Part shown: positions 54,096-61,286 of the stretch, piece after piece
How the letters are laid out: every line of letters begins with the position of its first letter
Position numbering within the stretch: position 1 is the stretch's first letter
DNA from: Alteromonas hispanica
Lineage (GTDB): Bacteria > Pseudomonadota > Gammaproteobacteria > Enterobacterales > Alteromonadaceae
Direction: 5' to 3'
Length of the DNA stretch: 64,000 nucleotides
Assembly: GCF_010500915.1 (NCBI RefSeq)
Contig: NZ_JAAAWP010000005.1
Coordinates: forward strand, 235,704-299,703
Notes under the pieces: model-generated
Told to the model about the DNA's origin: nothing
The model's database searches: none
What the model saw: the letters and a program-made list of their open reading frames with translations, nothing else
Translations under genes and position numbers: made by a program

Positions 54096-55064
54096 TTACT
54101 TCAATACGCGAGATAAAGGACTCACCACGCCCTGTGCCCCTTGCTGTAGCACATGAGTATAAATTTGCGTCGTCTTTACGTCTGAATGACCTAACTGTGT
54201 TTGCACCGTTCTAATATCAGCTCCCGATTGCAGTAAATGCGTTGCAAAAGAGTGACGCAGCGTGTGAGGCGTAACTTTCTTTTTAATATCACAGGCTTTA
54301 GCTGTATTGCGTATCGCTTTTTGTATACTCGATTCATCAATATGGTGCCGTCGCACTCTTTTGTTTTCAGGGTCGACAGATAACCGAGAAGAGGGAAACA
54401 AATAATGCCAGCCTAACTCTCTGGGCGCGTTTTTGTATTTCAAACGCAACCTGTGAGGTAGATAAACCCCCGCGTATTTCGGGTTCTCAAGATCAGCCGC
54501 CAAGAAGTTTTCTACCATAGCGATTTGTCGTGTAAGACCCGGTTTTAGTTCTGCAGCCAAGGTTACAATGCGATGCTTACCACCTTTCCCATCCCAAATA
54601 CGAATGGCGTTGTAGTCAAAATCAATGTCTTTAACTCGTAGTCTAACCGCTTCCATTAGCCGCAAACCACTTCCGTACAATAAAGATATAGGTAATTTTA
54701 GATTGGCAGGAACTTGCTCAAAAAGAGAAACGACCTCTTCCTGCGTTAATACAACTGGAAGCTTGGCCTGCCTACGACTTGAAACAAAGTTGAGTTCGCA
54801 CGAAAGTGGTCGCTCTACTATATCGCGGTATAAAAACGCCAACGCATTTAACGCGCTCGCCTGAGTGGCCGGAGCCACATTTTTAGCGTTAACTAGGTGA
54901 GACAGAAACACTTCAACTTCTTTGTCTCCCATTTCAGAAGGGTGTCTACTATTGTTAAAGCGAATAAAGCTAATTATCCATTTACTATAGAGTTCTATCG
55001 AACGCTTCGCATAGCGACGGTTGTGCATATGCTCTATCACCATTTGCATGAACATTGATTTCAT
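54096..55064 (-). CDS. intI: integron integrase IntI (chromosomal integron)
   Basis: IntI is a tyrosine recombinase that inserts and excises cassettes at attI and attC. The active-site set is complete: R135 (SGLRLMEA), H267 and R270 (TPHTLRHS), H293 (LGHSD) and Y302 (IYTHV). The insert peculiar to integron integrases, needed to bind folded attC, is near 209-226 (KYKNAPRELGWHYLFPSS). The 322 residues are normal for chromosomal IntI. The gene is divergent from the cassettes, the usual integron layout, and lies tail to tail with fadA. Several Met codons lie close together at the start (55064, 55055, 55049); no strong ribosome site is visible. Its promoter is overlapped by a perfect LexA box. Confidence 0.95.
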   Translation of the reverse strand: MKSMFMQMVIEHMHNRRYAKRSIELYSKWIISFIRFNNSRHPSEMGDKEVEVFLSHLVNAKNVAPATQASALNALAFLYRDIVERPLSCELNFVSSRRQAKLPVVLTQEEVVSLFEQVPANLKLPISLLYGSGLRLMEAVRLRVKDIDFDYNAIRIWDGKGGKHRIVTLAAELKPGLTRQIAMVENFLAADLENPKYAGVYLPHRLRLKYKNAPRELGWHYLFPSSRLSVDPENKRVRRHHIDESSIQKAIRNTAKACDIKKKVTPHTLRHSFATHLLQSGADIRTVQTQLGHSDVKTTQIYTHVLQQGAQGVVSPLSRVLK

Positions 55065-55081
55065 TTTTTTGATTTTAATTA

Positions 55082-55097
55082 CTGTAAATAAATACAG
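55082..55097. promoter_or_regulatory. LexA (SOS) box upstream of intI
   Basis: CTGTAAATAAATACAG is a perfect CTGT-N8-ACAG palindrome, and it is extended by TA on its left side as in the full consensus. It ends 18 bp before the intI start and would overlap its promoter, so IntI should be repressed by LexA and induced by DNA damage, as shown for other integrons. Confidence 0.85.
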
Positions 55098-55199
55098 AAT
55101 TACGGTTTTTGACCCGACCGTAAAATAAAAAGGAAAGATTCCGTACTTAAGTTCAGTATTTTCAGATACTAAGTGTAGGTTATTGATGAAAGTGTATTT

Positions 55200-55288
55200 C
55201 CATGCGAAAGTAAGAAAACTATTAATGTGATATACGGAAATTATCCACCTTGCATAAAGGATTTTTTCCTTACACTAAATTGTTAGCA
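55200..55288 (+). promoter_or_regulatory. attI region and first cassette junction
   Basis: The core site GTTAGCA at 55282-55288 marks the junction of attI with cassette 1 (cut between G and TT). The left limit of attI is approximate. A weak TTGCAT (55250-55255) might belong to the cassette promoter Pc, but no good -10 follows at normal spacing, so Pc is not assigned. Confidence 0.6.
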
Positions 55289-55302
55289 GTCAGGAGAAAT
55301 AA

Positions 55303-55908
55303 TTGAAACTTGCGCTCTTCGATTTTGATGGAACAATAACGACACGAGATACCTATACGAAATTTGTTATCTCAAACGCGAATATTTTCAGATTAATTTT
55401 AGGAGGCTTCCTCCTTTCCCCTTTAATCCTGCTAAATAAGTTAAAACTAATGCCATCACCTGTATTAAGGCCCGTAATTACAAAACTAGCATTTAAAGGG
55501 ACTAAGGTTGATGACATAAATCAGAGCGCACAAGAATACGTTCATAAATACTTACCTACAGTAATTAGACCTAACATGCTGCACCAAATAAAAAAACATC
55601 AAGAGTCTGGCGATCGTGTAGTTGTAGTTTCTGCTTCAATTTCTCCATATCTCAAAATTTGGTGCAAAGGCTTAGGTATTGATTTAATTTGCAGTGAACT
55701 AGAGGAAAAAGACGGGTACTTTACTGGTTCATATGTTAACGGTGATTGCAGTGGTCAAAGGAAGGCAGATAGTGTTAAAAATACAATTAACTTGGACTCC
55801 TTTGAGCAAGTAATTGCTTACGGCGATACTAAAGAAGACCACGCGATGCTTAAACTAGCACATGAAAGTTATTTTAGAGGCAAACCTTTTTCAGCAAATG
55901 ACTGCTAA
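55303..55908 (+). CDS. cassette 1: HAD-IB family phosphatase
   Basis: The 201-residue product is a haloacid dehalogenase-type hydrolase close to the SerB/HAD-IB group: motif I FDFDGT (nucleophile D7, D9), motif II VVVSAS near 106, motif III Lys in GQRKADSVK, motif IV YGDTKEDHAML. A hydrophobic cap stretch (about 26-48, FRLILGGFLLSPLILLNKL) may associate with membrane. It starts at TTG after CAGGAG. Being the first cassette it is the most recently inserted or best expressed. The TAA stop belongs to attC1. The substrate is unknown; phosphoserine or a lipid or sugar phosphate are options. Confidence 0.85.
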   Translation: MKLALFDFDGTITTRDTYTKFVISNANIFRLILGGFLLSPLILLNKLKLMPSPVLRPVITKLAFKGTKVDDINQSAQEYVHKYLPTVIRPNMLHQIKKHQESGDRVVVVSASISPYLKIWCKGLGIDLICSELEEKDGYFTGSYVNGDCSGQRKADSVKNTINLDSFEQVIAYGDTKEDHAMLKLAHESYFRGKPFSANDC

Positions 55909-56010
55909 CAAAAAAATTAAGCCACTCACTTCGTTCGCTGGGACGCATACACGCGGGGCGGCTTCGCCATTATGCCCCACATGCCTGCGCCCCTTATTTA
56001 AAAGTTAGGC
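55903..56010 (+). repeat. attC1
   Basis: Runs from TGCTAAC to GTTAGGC. Inner arms ACGCGGGGC and GCCCCACATG flank a GGCTTCGCC hairpin. Outer arm family: CTTATTTAAAA. Confidence 0.9.
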
Positions 56011-56020
56011 ATATGGAGTA

Positions 56021-56419
56021 ATGGATTACTTGAAAGCTCTTTTTTGGTTTGTAACAGCAGTTATTGTTGTTTTTTGTGTAATTTGTTCACGCGGTAATTC
56101 AGGTGGTTCATCGGATACTTTTTTTATGGTTAGCTTGGGAAGCTGGGCTCCATGTCTATTAGCATTCGTTTTTCACTGTTTAGATAAACAAGCTAGGCTT
56201 ATGCTTTATGTGACAGCCTGCTCATTTATCGCAGTATCAGCGTTTGCAGTTTACTTTTTAGGATTATTGTCCCTTCACGTACTAAACACGGGCTCGATTG
56301 GCCCTTCCGGTATAGTTTTGGCCGTTTTCCCATTTTGGTATATTGGCTTGTGTATAGGAGGTGCTGCCGTAGGTTTATGTATGTATGCGACTGAAAGTCT
56401 TATTAAAAAATATGCCTAA
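56021..56419 (+). CDS. cassette 2: small four-span membrane protein, unknown
   Basis: The 132-residue product has four predicted membrane spans (about 3-22, 33-52, 60-83, 95-120) and few charged residues. The loop after span 1 is short and Gly/Ser-rich (SRGNSGGSSD). The ATG follows GGAG. Stop TAA is the attC2 core. I do not recognise the family. No enzyme motif is visible. Confidence 0.7.
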   Translation: MDYLKALFWFVTAVIVVFCVICSRGNSGGSSDTFFMVSLGSWAPCLLAFVFHCLDKQARLMLYVTACSFIAVSAFAVYFLGLLSLHVLNTGSIGPSGIVLAVFPFWYIGLCIGGAAVGLCMYATESLIKKYA

Positions 56420-56529
56420 CAAAACACTAAAGGCACTCGCTTCGCTCGCTGGGACGCTAACACATGGGCTGCGTCACTTCGTTCCTAATTTTAGCCCATG
56501 TGTTATCGCCCCTTAGTGGGGTGTTAGGT
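56414..56529 (+). repeat. attC2
   Basis: From GCCTAAC to GTTAGGT. Inner arms AACACATGGGCT and AGCCCATGTGTT are almost perfectly complementary. Outer arm CACTAAAGG pairs with CCTTAGTG. Confidence 0.92.
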
Positions 56530-56545
56530 ACTCAAAAGGATTATT

Positions 56546-56878
56546 ATGAAAACATTTGTTGTTTCACTTTTGTCTTTTATAGCAGGCATCGCGGCTATGT
56601 TTGTACTTCACTTGGAAGACACTGTGAGCGATTCAAAAATCAAAGTAACTCAAGACCTTGAGTCATTTACCTACATTACTGAAAATCTTAACCAAAATGA
56701 CTTAGAGGCCGTTTCTAGGTTGAGCTGCAATATCCTAAATGGTGCAATATTAGCAGCAAATACGATTACGGAAACACCTCATAGAAACCTTAGCGCCTCT
56801 GACGAAAAAAGGTTTATTACTTTCCAAGAAAAGGCTCAGAAACTTCTAAAAAACAAGGATGTGTGTGCACGTACCTAA
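56546..56878 (+). CDS. cassette 3: single-span protein, paralogue of cassette 14
   Basis: The 110-residue product has an N-terminal membrane or signal segment (about 3-22) and a polar, helical remainder with one Cys near the middle and a terminal VCART. It is identical in 98 of 110 residues to the product of cassette 14, without gaps. AAAGGA precedes the ATG. Stop TAA is the attC3 core. The family is not recognised. Possibly periplasmic, anchored at the N-terminus. Confidence 0.75.
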   Translation: MKTFVVSLLSFIAGIAAMFVLHLEDTVSDSKIKVTQDLESFTYITENLNQNDLEAVSRLSCNILNGAILAANTITETPHRNLSASDEKRFITFQEKAQKLLKNKDVCART

Positions 56879-56978
56879 CAAAAAAATCAAGTCACTCACT
56901 TCGTTCGCTGGGACGCATACACGTGGGCTGCTTCGCATTATAGCCCACATGTATGCGCCCCTTATTTAAAAGTTAGGC
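56873..56978 (+). repeat. attC3
   Basis: From ACCTAAC to GTTAGGC. Inner arms CGTGGGCT and AGCCCACATG; outer arm CTTATTTAAAA as in attC1, attC13 and attC14. Confidence 0.9.
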
Positions 56979-57280
56979 GTCATTTACTCACAGCATTAAA
57001 ATATGGGTTCAACCGTGACATTCCAGCATCAAGGTTGTTTCGCTAGGTCGTGTTCGCGGCTAGCTTTCTCGGTTGTTTCAACGGCTTTAGCAACGCGCTT
57101 TTCATCAACATCGCAACGCCAACATTCAACATCACCAGCTTTCTAAACTCGCTCTTTTATCCAGCAATGCCGTTAACATCTGGCTTTTCGCACAGGGTTG
57201 TTTTATCTTAAATTCAATAATTTAAACACGCGGTCTAATTGGCTAGTGGTGGCAGCAAAGCTGCGTACTTTCAGTTGTAC
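56979..57280 (+). repeat. cassette 4: gene-poor repeated cassette, copy A
   Basis: This 302-bp body recurs twice more (58965, 60575) without length change. A 47-codon frame begins at ATG 57003 and ends 57146; it is open in all copies but changes many residues, so coding is uncertain. Near the 3' end TTGTTT (57198-57203), 17 bp, TTTAAA (57221-57226) is promoter-like and perfectly kept in all copies, followed by a small hairpin (GCAGCAAAGCTGC). A second frame runs from here into attC4 and is rejected as coding. Possible promoter, RNA or small-peptide cassette. Confidence 0.8.
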
Positions 57281-57395
57281 GCCTAACAAAACGCTCAAGC
57301 CACTCCCTCCGGTCGCTGGGACGCTAACATGTGGGCTGACTCACTTCGTTCGGATTTTAGCCCACATGCTAGCGCCCCTTAGCTTAAAGTTATGT
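57281..57395 (+). repeat. attC4
   Basis: From GCCTAAC to GTTATGT. Inner arms AACATGTGGGCT and AGCCCACATG. Shares its sequence type with attC8, attC10 and attC11. Confidence 0.92.
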
Positions 57396-57431
57396 GTCAA
57401 AGGTAAATCAAGATAAGAAGGATTTTTAACT

Positions 57432-57641
57432 ATGAAACTAGGAACTAAAATTGGTTTGTCATTCAGCTTTATTGGCTGTGCTGTCGGCGCTTACTTCGGT
57501 CTATCACCTGTTTACTCTCAATTACAATCTGGTGTGTTATCGGGTTTAGAAGCCGGTCTAACCTTCAGTATCGCGGGTATCTTTATTGGTAGTGTATTGG
57601 CTACTGCTAGCATTCTTTCTTCGAATAAGCATGCCACATAA
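57432..57641 (+). CDS. cassette 5: small two-span membrane protein, unknown
   Basis: The 69-residue product has two hydrophobic helices (about 7-27 and 40-60) separated by a Gly/Ser/Leu loop; it looks like a glycine-rich hairpin, with Gly in both helices suggestive of tight packing or oligomerisation. GAAGGA precedes the ATG. Stop TAA is the attC5 core. Not recognised. It lies directly downstream of repeated cassette copy A. Confidence 0.65.
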   Translation: MKLGTKIGLSFSFIGCAVGAYFGLSPVYSQLQSGVLSGLEAGLTFSIAGIFIGSVLATASILSSNKHAT

Positions 57642-57743
57642 CAAGCCAATAAACACACTCACTTCGTTCGCTGGGACGCATACACGCGGGGCGGCTTCGC
57701 CATTATGCCCCACATGCCTGCGCCCGTTATTGGAAAGTTAGTT
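57636..57743 (+). repeat. attC5
   Basis: From ACATAAC to GTTAGTT. Outer arms CCAATAA and TTATTGG are complementary; inner part as attC9 and attC12. Its right core also supplies the stop codon of the reversed toxin gene. Confidence 0.9.
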
Positions 57744-58019
57744 GCCTACAGGAAATTTTTGCTTTTGGTGTAAAACTCGAAGAATGTGAATAATGTCGTC
57801 TTTTATGAAATATGAAACGATCATTGAAACCTCTGGAATTATTAACAGTCTTCCCGGTATAGCCTCTCTCTCCACTCCCATAAAAGGTTGCTGGTTCAAG
57901 TTTTCAACTTTCTTCTCAATTATTGCATCAGTTTTTTCTGCTGCTAATGGGTTAAATTCGTATAAAAACTCGAAAATAGCCTCACGATCGTCCAACGAAC
58001 TTTTTTCCCATAAGATCAT
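57738..58019 (-). CDS. cassette 6: RelE/ParE-family toxin (reversed orientation)
   Basis: The 93-residue product has a ParE/RelE-type toxin pattern: N-terminal two-helix section (SSLDDREAIFEFLYEFNP), central GVEREAIPGRLLIIPE, and the C-terminal strand pair MIVSYFIKDDIIHILRVLHQKQKFP. ParE toxins poison gyrase while RelE toxins cut mRNA; the sub-type cannot be settled here. The start overlaps the antitoxin stop by four bases (ATGA). Uniquely in this array, the gene reads opposite to the cassette direction, and its stop TAA is the complement of the attC5 right core. Confidence 0.82.
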   Translation of the reverse strand: MILWEKSSLDDREAIFEFLYEFNPLAAEKTDAIIEKKVENLNQQPFMGVEREAIPGRLLIIPEVSMIVSYFIKDDIIHILRVLHQKQKFPVGN

Positions 58020-58300
58020 TTTTCGGCTTTATTCCTAATTTTCATTTTTCGAGCTTCCATGTCCAAGTTCGCCTCTTCATGACTGACAAACTTGCTTTGC
58101 CCACTCTCTAATTTACTGAACGCAGCATTAACCTCTTCAGTAAGCCACTGATCATGAGTAATTATTTTTCGTTGCTGTTCAGCGAGTTCTTCCGTAAGCT
58201 CTCTACAAGCGTCACTTAAAGTGCGTCCTTGGCTTTCGGCCATTATCTGAGCTAGCCGTTTAGTTTCTTCATCTACTCTAAACTGAATACGGGTATCCAT
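58016..58300 (-). CDS. cassette 6: RelB/DinJ-type antitoxin (reversed orientation)
   Basis: The 94-residue product opens with a ribbon-helix-helix-like segment (MDTRIQFRVDEETKRLAQIM) that should bind DNA, followed by SQGRTLSDACRELTEEL, and a flexible charged C-terminus that would wrap the toxin. This matches RelB/DinJ-type antitoxins. ATG 58300 has AAGGAG upstream; the frame extends further but into attC6. Antitoxin precedes toxin with a four-base overlap, the normal order. Autoregulation is expected, and the module must have its own promoter on the minus strand. Confidence 0.85.
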   Translation of the reverse strand: MDTRIQFRVDEETKRLAQIMAESQGRTLSDACRELTEELAEQQRKIITHDQWLTEEVNAAFSKLESGQSKFVSHEEANLDMEARKMKIRNKAEK

Positions 58301-58357
58301 GATAAACTCCTTATGAAATGTACGTACAAATGTTAGCACATCTGTTGAATTTACGGC

Positions 58358-58475
58358 AACTAACAAGCGCATTAACTCAGTCGCTGGCGCTCCTTGGGAC
58401 AAAAACACGTAGGCTCCCTGCGCTTCGCTTGGTATTGTAGCCTACGTATTTTTGCCCGTTATGCGGGTGTTAGAG
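58358..58475 (+). repeat. attC6
   Basis: From AACTAAC to GTTAGAG. Inner arms ACACGTAGGCT and AGCCTACGTAT; outer arms CGCAT and ATGCG. Same type as attC7 and attC17. Confidence 0.9.
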
Positions 58476-58488
58476 CTAGATTGACATC

Positions 58489-58854
58489 GTGAGTAATTTA
58501 ATTGAGAGTTTGATGCTTTGTGGTTACGTGAGCTTCTGTGCTCTCGCATCAATTGTTTACTGGCGAACTAATCGAAGTTTAAATTTCATCAAACGACTTA
58601 TTGTAAGTGCTCATGGAATTCTAGTCTTACTTGTATTTGGTCTTGCCTTTTCAATAAGCCATTTAAAATTGAGTAGCTTCGATCACATGCAGTGGTATAC
58701 AGTGCTCTGTGGAGTTCCACTCATATCTGTTGTGTACAGTCTGTATGCTCATAGAGGCACTAAGTTACTTCACCTTATTCATATAGGCGTAATACTCGCG
58801 CTATTGTGGGCTTTGGTCATTGGTGGAATGTACATCACGGGTGATTCGCTCTAA
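58489..58854 (+). CDS. cassette 7: four-span membrane protein, unknown
   Basis: The 121-residue product has four predicted spans (about 6-25, 36-55, 68-86, 94-115) with basic loops (RTNRSLNFIKR, AHRGTK). The start is GTG without a strong ribosome site. Stop TAA is the attC7 core. No motif is recognised. The spacing and topology resemble cassette 2 and cassette 17 only in general terms. Confidence 0.65.
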   Translation: MSNLIESLMLCGYVSFCALASIVYWRTNRSLNFIKRLIVSAHGILVLLVFGLAFSISHLKLSSFDHMQWYTVLCGVPLISVVYSLYAHRGTKLLHLIHIGVILALLWALVIGGMYITGDSL

Positions 58855-58964
58855 CAAACGCATTAACACTCGCTTCGCTCGCAAGGGACAAAAACACGTA
58901 GGCTCCCTGCGCTTCGCTTGGTATTCTAGCCTACGTATTTTTGCCCGTTATGCGGGCGTTAGGC
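58849..58964 (+). repeat. attC7
   Basis: From CTCTAAC to GTTAGGC; nearly identical to attC6 in its inner part. Confidence 0.9.
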
Positions 58965-59266
58965 GTCATTTACTTACAGCATAAAAAGGTGGGTTTAAGC
59001 GTGACATTCCAGCATAAAGGTTGTTTCGGTAGGTTGTCTTCACAGCTAGCTTTCTCAGTTATTTTAACGACTTTAGCAACGCGTTTTTCATCAACACCGC
59101 AACGCCAACATTCAACATCACCAGCTGTCTAAACTCGCTCTTTTATGCAACGTTCCCGTTAACATCTAGCATTTCACACTGGGTTGTTTTATCTTAAATT
59201 CAATAATTTAAACACGCGGCCTAATTGGCTAGTGTCGGCAGCAAAGCTGCGTACGCTCCTTTGTAC
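58965..59266 (+). repeat. cassette 8: gene-poor repeated cassette, copy B
   Basis: Second copy of the 302-bp cassette, the most divergent one. The 47-codon frame (58989-59132) starts with GTG here. The promoter-like pair is at 59184-59189 and 59207-59212, unchanged from copy A. Upstream of cassette 9. Confidence 0.8.
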
Positions 59267-59381
59267 GCCTAACAAAACGCTGTTGGCACTCCCTTCGGTC
59301 GCTGGGACGCTAACACGTGGGCTGGCTCACTTCGTTCGGATTTTAGCCCACGTGCTAGCGCCCCAAAGCTTAGCGTTAGGT
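59267..59381 (+). repeat. attC8
   Basis: From GCCTAAC to GTTAGGT. Belongs to the attC4 type, but with a changed outer arm (GTTGG opposite CCCCAAAGC), keeping the pairing. Confidence 0.9.
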
Positions 59382-59397
59382 GCTAAAAGGAAAAATT

Positions 59398-59760
59398 ATG
59401 AAATCATGGAATGAATTAACTAATCTACAACGCGCAGTTATCGGTATCGCAATGGTTGTTGCTGCGGCAGTTTTGCCAGAGATAGCCTTCTTAGTTCAAT
59501 TAGGTGGTATGGAAGTCGCATTTGCTCTCGTTTTTGCTAGCCTAGCTCCCATCATTTCTTGGTTCTCAACAAAATACCAAGCAATTAAAGAGTGCTTTAA
59601 AACCTCACTGGTGGCTTTTAGGCATAGTGCATCTGCTAAACCTTCCGTCTTTATGGTTCAAGCTTCTTTTTGCGCCTTCGCACTTCTATTTACAAGTTCG
59701 GGTTTATTGGCTTTTTACTTTTTTATGCCTAGTATGCTGCTAAACGGGGTCTTGGCGTGA
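59398..59760 (+). CDS. cassette 9: membrane protein, unknown
   Basis: The 120-residue product has about three to four hydrophobic segments (about 14-33, 38-57, 84-103, 105-118) separated by a basic middle loop (STKYQAIKECFKTS). AAAGGAAAAATT precedes the ATG. A longer frame from 59380 starts inside attC8 and is not used. It stops at TGA, a few bases before attC9, one of three forward genes not ending on the core TAA. Not recognised. Confidence 0.65.
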   Translation: MKSWNELTNLQRAVIGIAMVVAAAVLPEIAFLVQLGGMEVAFALVFASLAPIISWFSTKYQAIKECFKTSLVAFRHSASAKPSVFMVQASFCAFALLFTSSGLLAFYFFMPSMLLNGVLA

Positions 59761-59764
59761 GCGC

Positions 59765-59872
59765 ACCTAACAACCCAATCAACTCACTCACTTCGTTCGC
59801 TGGGACGCATACATGCGGGGCGGCTTCGCCATTATGCCCCACATGTCTGCGCCCGTTATTGGAAAGTTAGCC
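59765..59872 (+). repeat. attC9
   Basis: From ACCTAAC to GTTAGCC; near-identical to attC5 and attC12. Confidence 0.9.
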
Positions 59873-59946
59873 GCTACTTGTAAATCCAGCCTTTCACTTC
59901 TCTTTTTTAGTGGTAATATCAAATCATACCCAATTGGAGTTATTTT

Positions 59947-60165
59947 ATGTCTGATGCATTGAAAGTGATGCTCGAAAATATCGAGCAACTCAGTACTAAA
60001 GAGAAAGCACTTGCTGCCCACTGTCTTTTAACGGCTATGGATACCAAGATTGATAGCGATGTGGAATCCGAGTGGGTAAAACTTGCAGAGTCTCGCAGCG
60101 CAGAGCTAGAGTCTGGTGCGGTAAAAAGCATTAGTTGGGAAGAGATAGAAAAGGATCTTAATTAA
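59947..60165 (+). CDS. cassette 10: addiction-module antitoxin (PF09720-like)
   Basis: The 72-residue acidic product has the putative addiction module component pattern: an N-terminal helical part (LKVMLENIEQLSTKEKALAA) and a conserved C-terminal EEIEKDLN with SISWEE just before it. It begins 75 bp after attC9, leaving room for its own promoter. The toxin gene follows 3 bp after its stop. Confidence 0.82.
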   Translation: MSDALKVMLENIEQLSTKEKALAAHCLLTAMDTKIDSDVESEWVKLAESRSAELESGAVKSISWEEIEKDLN

Positions 60166-60168
60166 AAG

Positions 60169-60465
60169 ATGCTGCCTGTTTCCTTTCACCCAGAGGTTAA
60201 AAGGGAAATAAAAGAGTCGTTTGATTGGTATCAAGAACAGTCATTGGGTTTGGGTCACGAATTTACTCAAGAACTCAAGGAAGCCATCGATTCAGTTAGC
60301 TCTTTGCCATCGGCATGGACAAAAATAGGGCAAACTCATCGACGCTTTGTCTTAAGCAGGTTCCCATACTCTATTATTTATAAAATTATCGAAAACAGGG
60401 AAATTAGTGTGGTAGCTATTATGCACAACCACCGAAAACCAGGGTATTGGCACGAACGCGGCTAA
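60169..60465 (+). CDS. cassette 10: RelE/ParE-family toxin
   Basis: The 98-residue product has the ParE pattern: FHPEVKREIKESFDWYQEQS, then GLGHEFTQELKEAIDSV, RRFVLSRFPYSIIYKI and the C-terminal VVAIMHNHRKPGYWHERG. This C-terminus is typical of toxins paired with PF09720 antitoxins. Stop TAA is the attC10 core. It is forward oriented, unlike the cassette 6 module. Confidence 0.87.
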   Translation: MLPVSFHPEVKREIKESFDWYQEQSLGLGHEFTQELKEAIDSVSSLPSAWTKIGQTHRRFVLSRFPYSIIYKIIENREISVVAIMHNHRKPGYWHERG

Positions 60466-60574
60466 CAAGACGCTCAAGCCACTCCCTCCGGTCGCTGGGA
60501 CACTACCATGCGGGCTAACTCACTTCGTTCGGATTATAGCCCACACGCTAGCGCCCCTTAGCTTAGTGTTAGGC
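60460..60574 (+). repeat. attC10
   Basis: From GGCTAAC to GTTAGGC; attC4 type with small changes (ACCATGCGGGCT and AGCCCACACGCT in the inner arms). Confidence 0.9.
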
Positions 60575-60876
60575 GTCATTTACTTACAGCATAAAAATGT
60601 GGGTTCAGCCGTGACATTCCAGCGCCAAGGTTGTTTCGCTAGGTTGTCTTTACGGCTTGCTTTTTCGGTAGTTCCATCGGCTTTAGCAACGCCCTTTTCA
60701 TCAACATCGCAACGCCAACATTCTGCATCATCAGCTTTCTAAACTCGTTCTTTTATCCAGCAATGTCGTTAACATCTGGCTTTTCGCACAGGGTTGTTTT
60801 ATCTTAAATTCAATAATTTAAATACGCGGTCTATTTGGCTAGTGGTGGCAGCAAAGCTGCGTACTTTCAGTTGTAC
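60575..60876 (+). repeat. cassette 11: gene-poor repeated cassette, copy C
   Basis: Third copy of the 302-bp cassette. The 47-codon frame is 60599-60742 (GTG start). The promoter-like pair is at 60794-60799 and 60817-60822. Directly upstream of the Excalibur cassette. Confidence 0.8.
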
Positions 60877-60991
60877 GCCTAACAAAACGCTCAAGCCACT
60901 CCCTTCGGTCGCTGGGACGCTAACATGTGGGCTGACTCACTTCGTTCGGATTTTAGCCCACATGCTAGCGCCCCTTAGCTTAAAGTTATGT
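60877..60991 (+). repeat. attC11
   Basis: From GCCTAAC to GTTATGT; differs from attC4 at a single base in the outer half (CCCTTCGG versus CCCTCCGG). Confidence 0.92.
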
Positions 60992-61010
60992 ACTCAGGGA
61001 AGAAATTTAC

Positions 61011-61280
61011 ATGTCAAAGAAATTATTACTACTTTTAGCCGTTCTAGTTGGTGTCTTTATTTATTCCAAGAACGATCAAAACGTGGAAGTATTGCCGCAA
61101 CCTGCCTTACCTACGCAAGAAACTCTAATTCAAGCAGACCGTTTTTCATTTCGTTGCGATGGTAGACAACATTGCAGTCAAATGACATCTTATGAAGAAG
61201 CAAAATTTTTCTTAGAAAACTGCCCAAATACAAAAATGGATGGCGATAATGACGGAATACCATGTGAAAGGCAGTTTTAG
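61011..61280 (+). CDS. cassette 12: secreted or anchored Excalibur-domain protein
   Basis: The 89-residue product has a hydrophobic N-terminal signal or anchor (about 3-18), a short linker, and an Excalibur (extracellular calcium-binding) domain with paired Cys: FRCDGRQHCSQMTSYEEAKFF, then CPNTKMDGDNDGIPCE, where DGDNDG is a calcium-loop-like motif and four Cys could form two disulfides. Excalibur domains often occur with extracellular nucleases or alone. The ATG follows GGGAAG. It stops at TAG before the attC core. Confidence 0.8.
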   Translation: MSKKLLLLLAVLVGVFIYSKNDQNVEVLPQPALPTQETLIQADRFSFRCDGRQHCSQMTSYEEAKFFLENCPNTKMDGDNDGIPCERQF

Positions 61281-61286
61281 CAACGT

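Noticed and set aside
55250..55281. TTGCAT and TACACT near attI as cassette promoter Pc
   Set aside because: The spacing is only 15 bp and both hexamers are weak; Pc cannot be assigned from sequence alone.
57003..57146. The 47-codon frame in the repeated cassette as a firm gene
   Set aside because: The frame is open in all three copies, but one start is ATG and two are GTG, there is no ribosome site and the differences mostly change residues. It is kept only as a possibility within the repeat entries.
57198..57416. A 72-codon frame running from repeated cassette copy A through attC4 (similar frames at 59184 and 60794)
   Set aside because: Half of each frame is translated attC sequence and the starts are TTG without a ribosome site at the promoter-like element. 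Conservation is explained by the repeat and the attC type.
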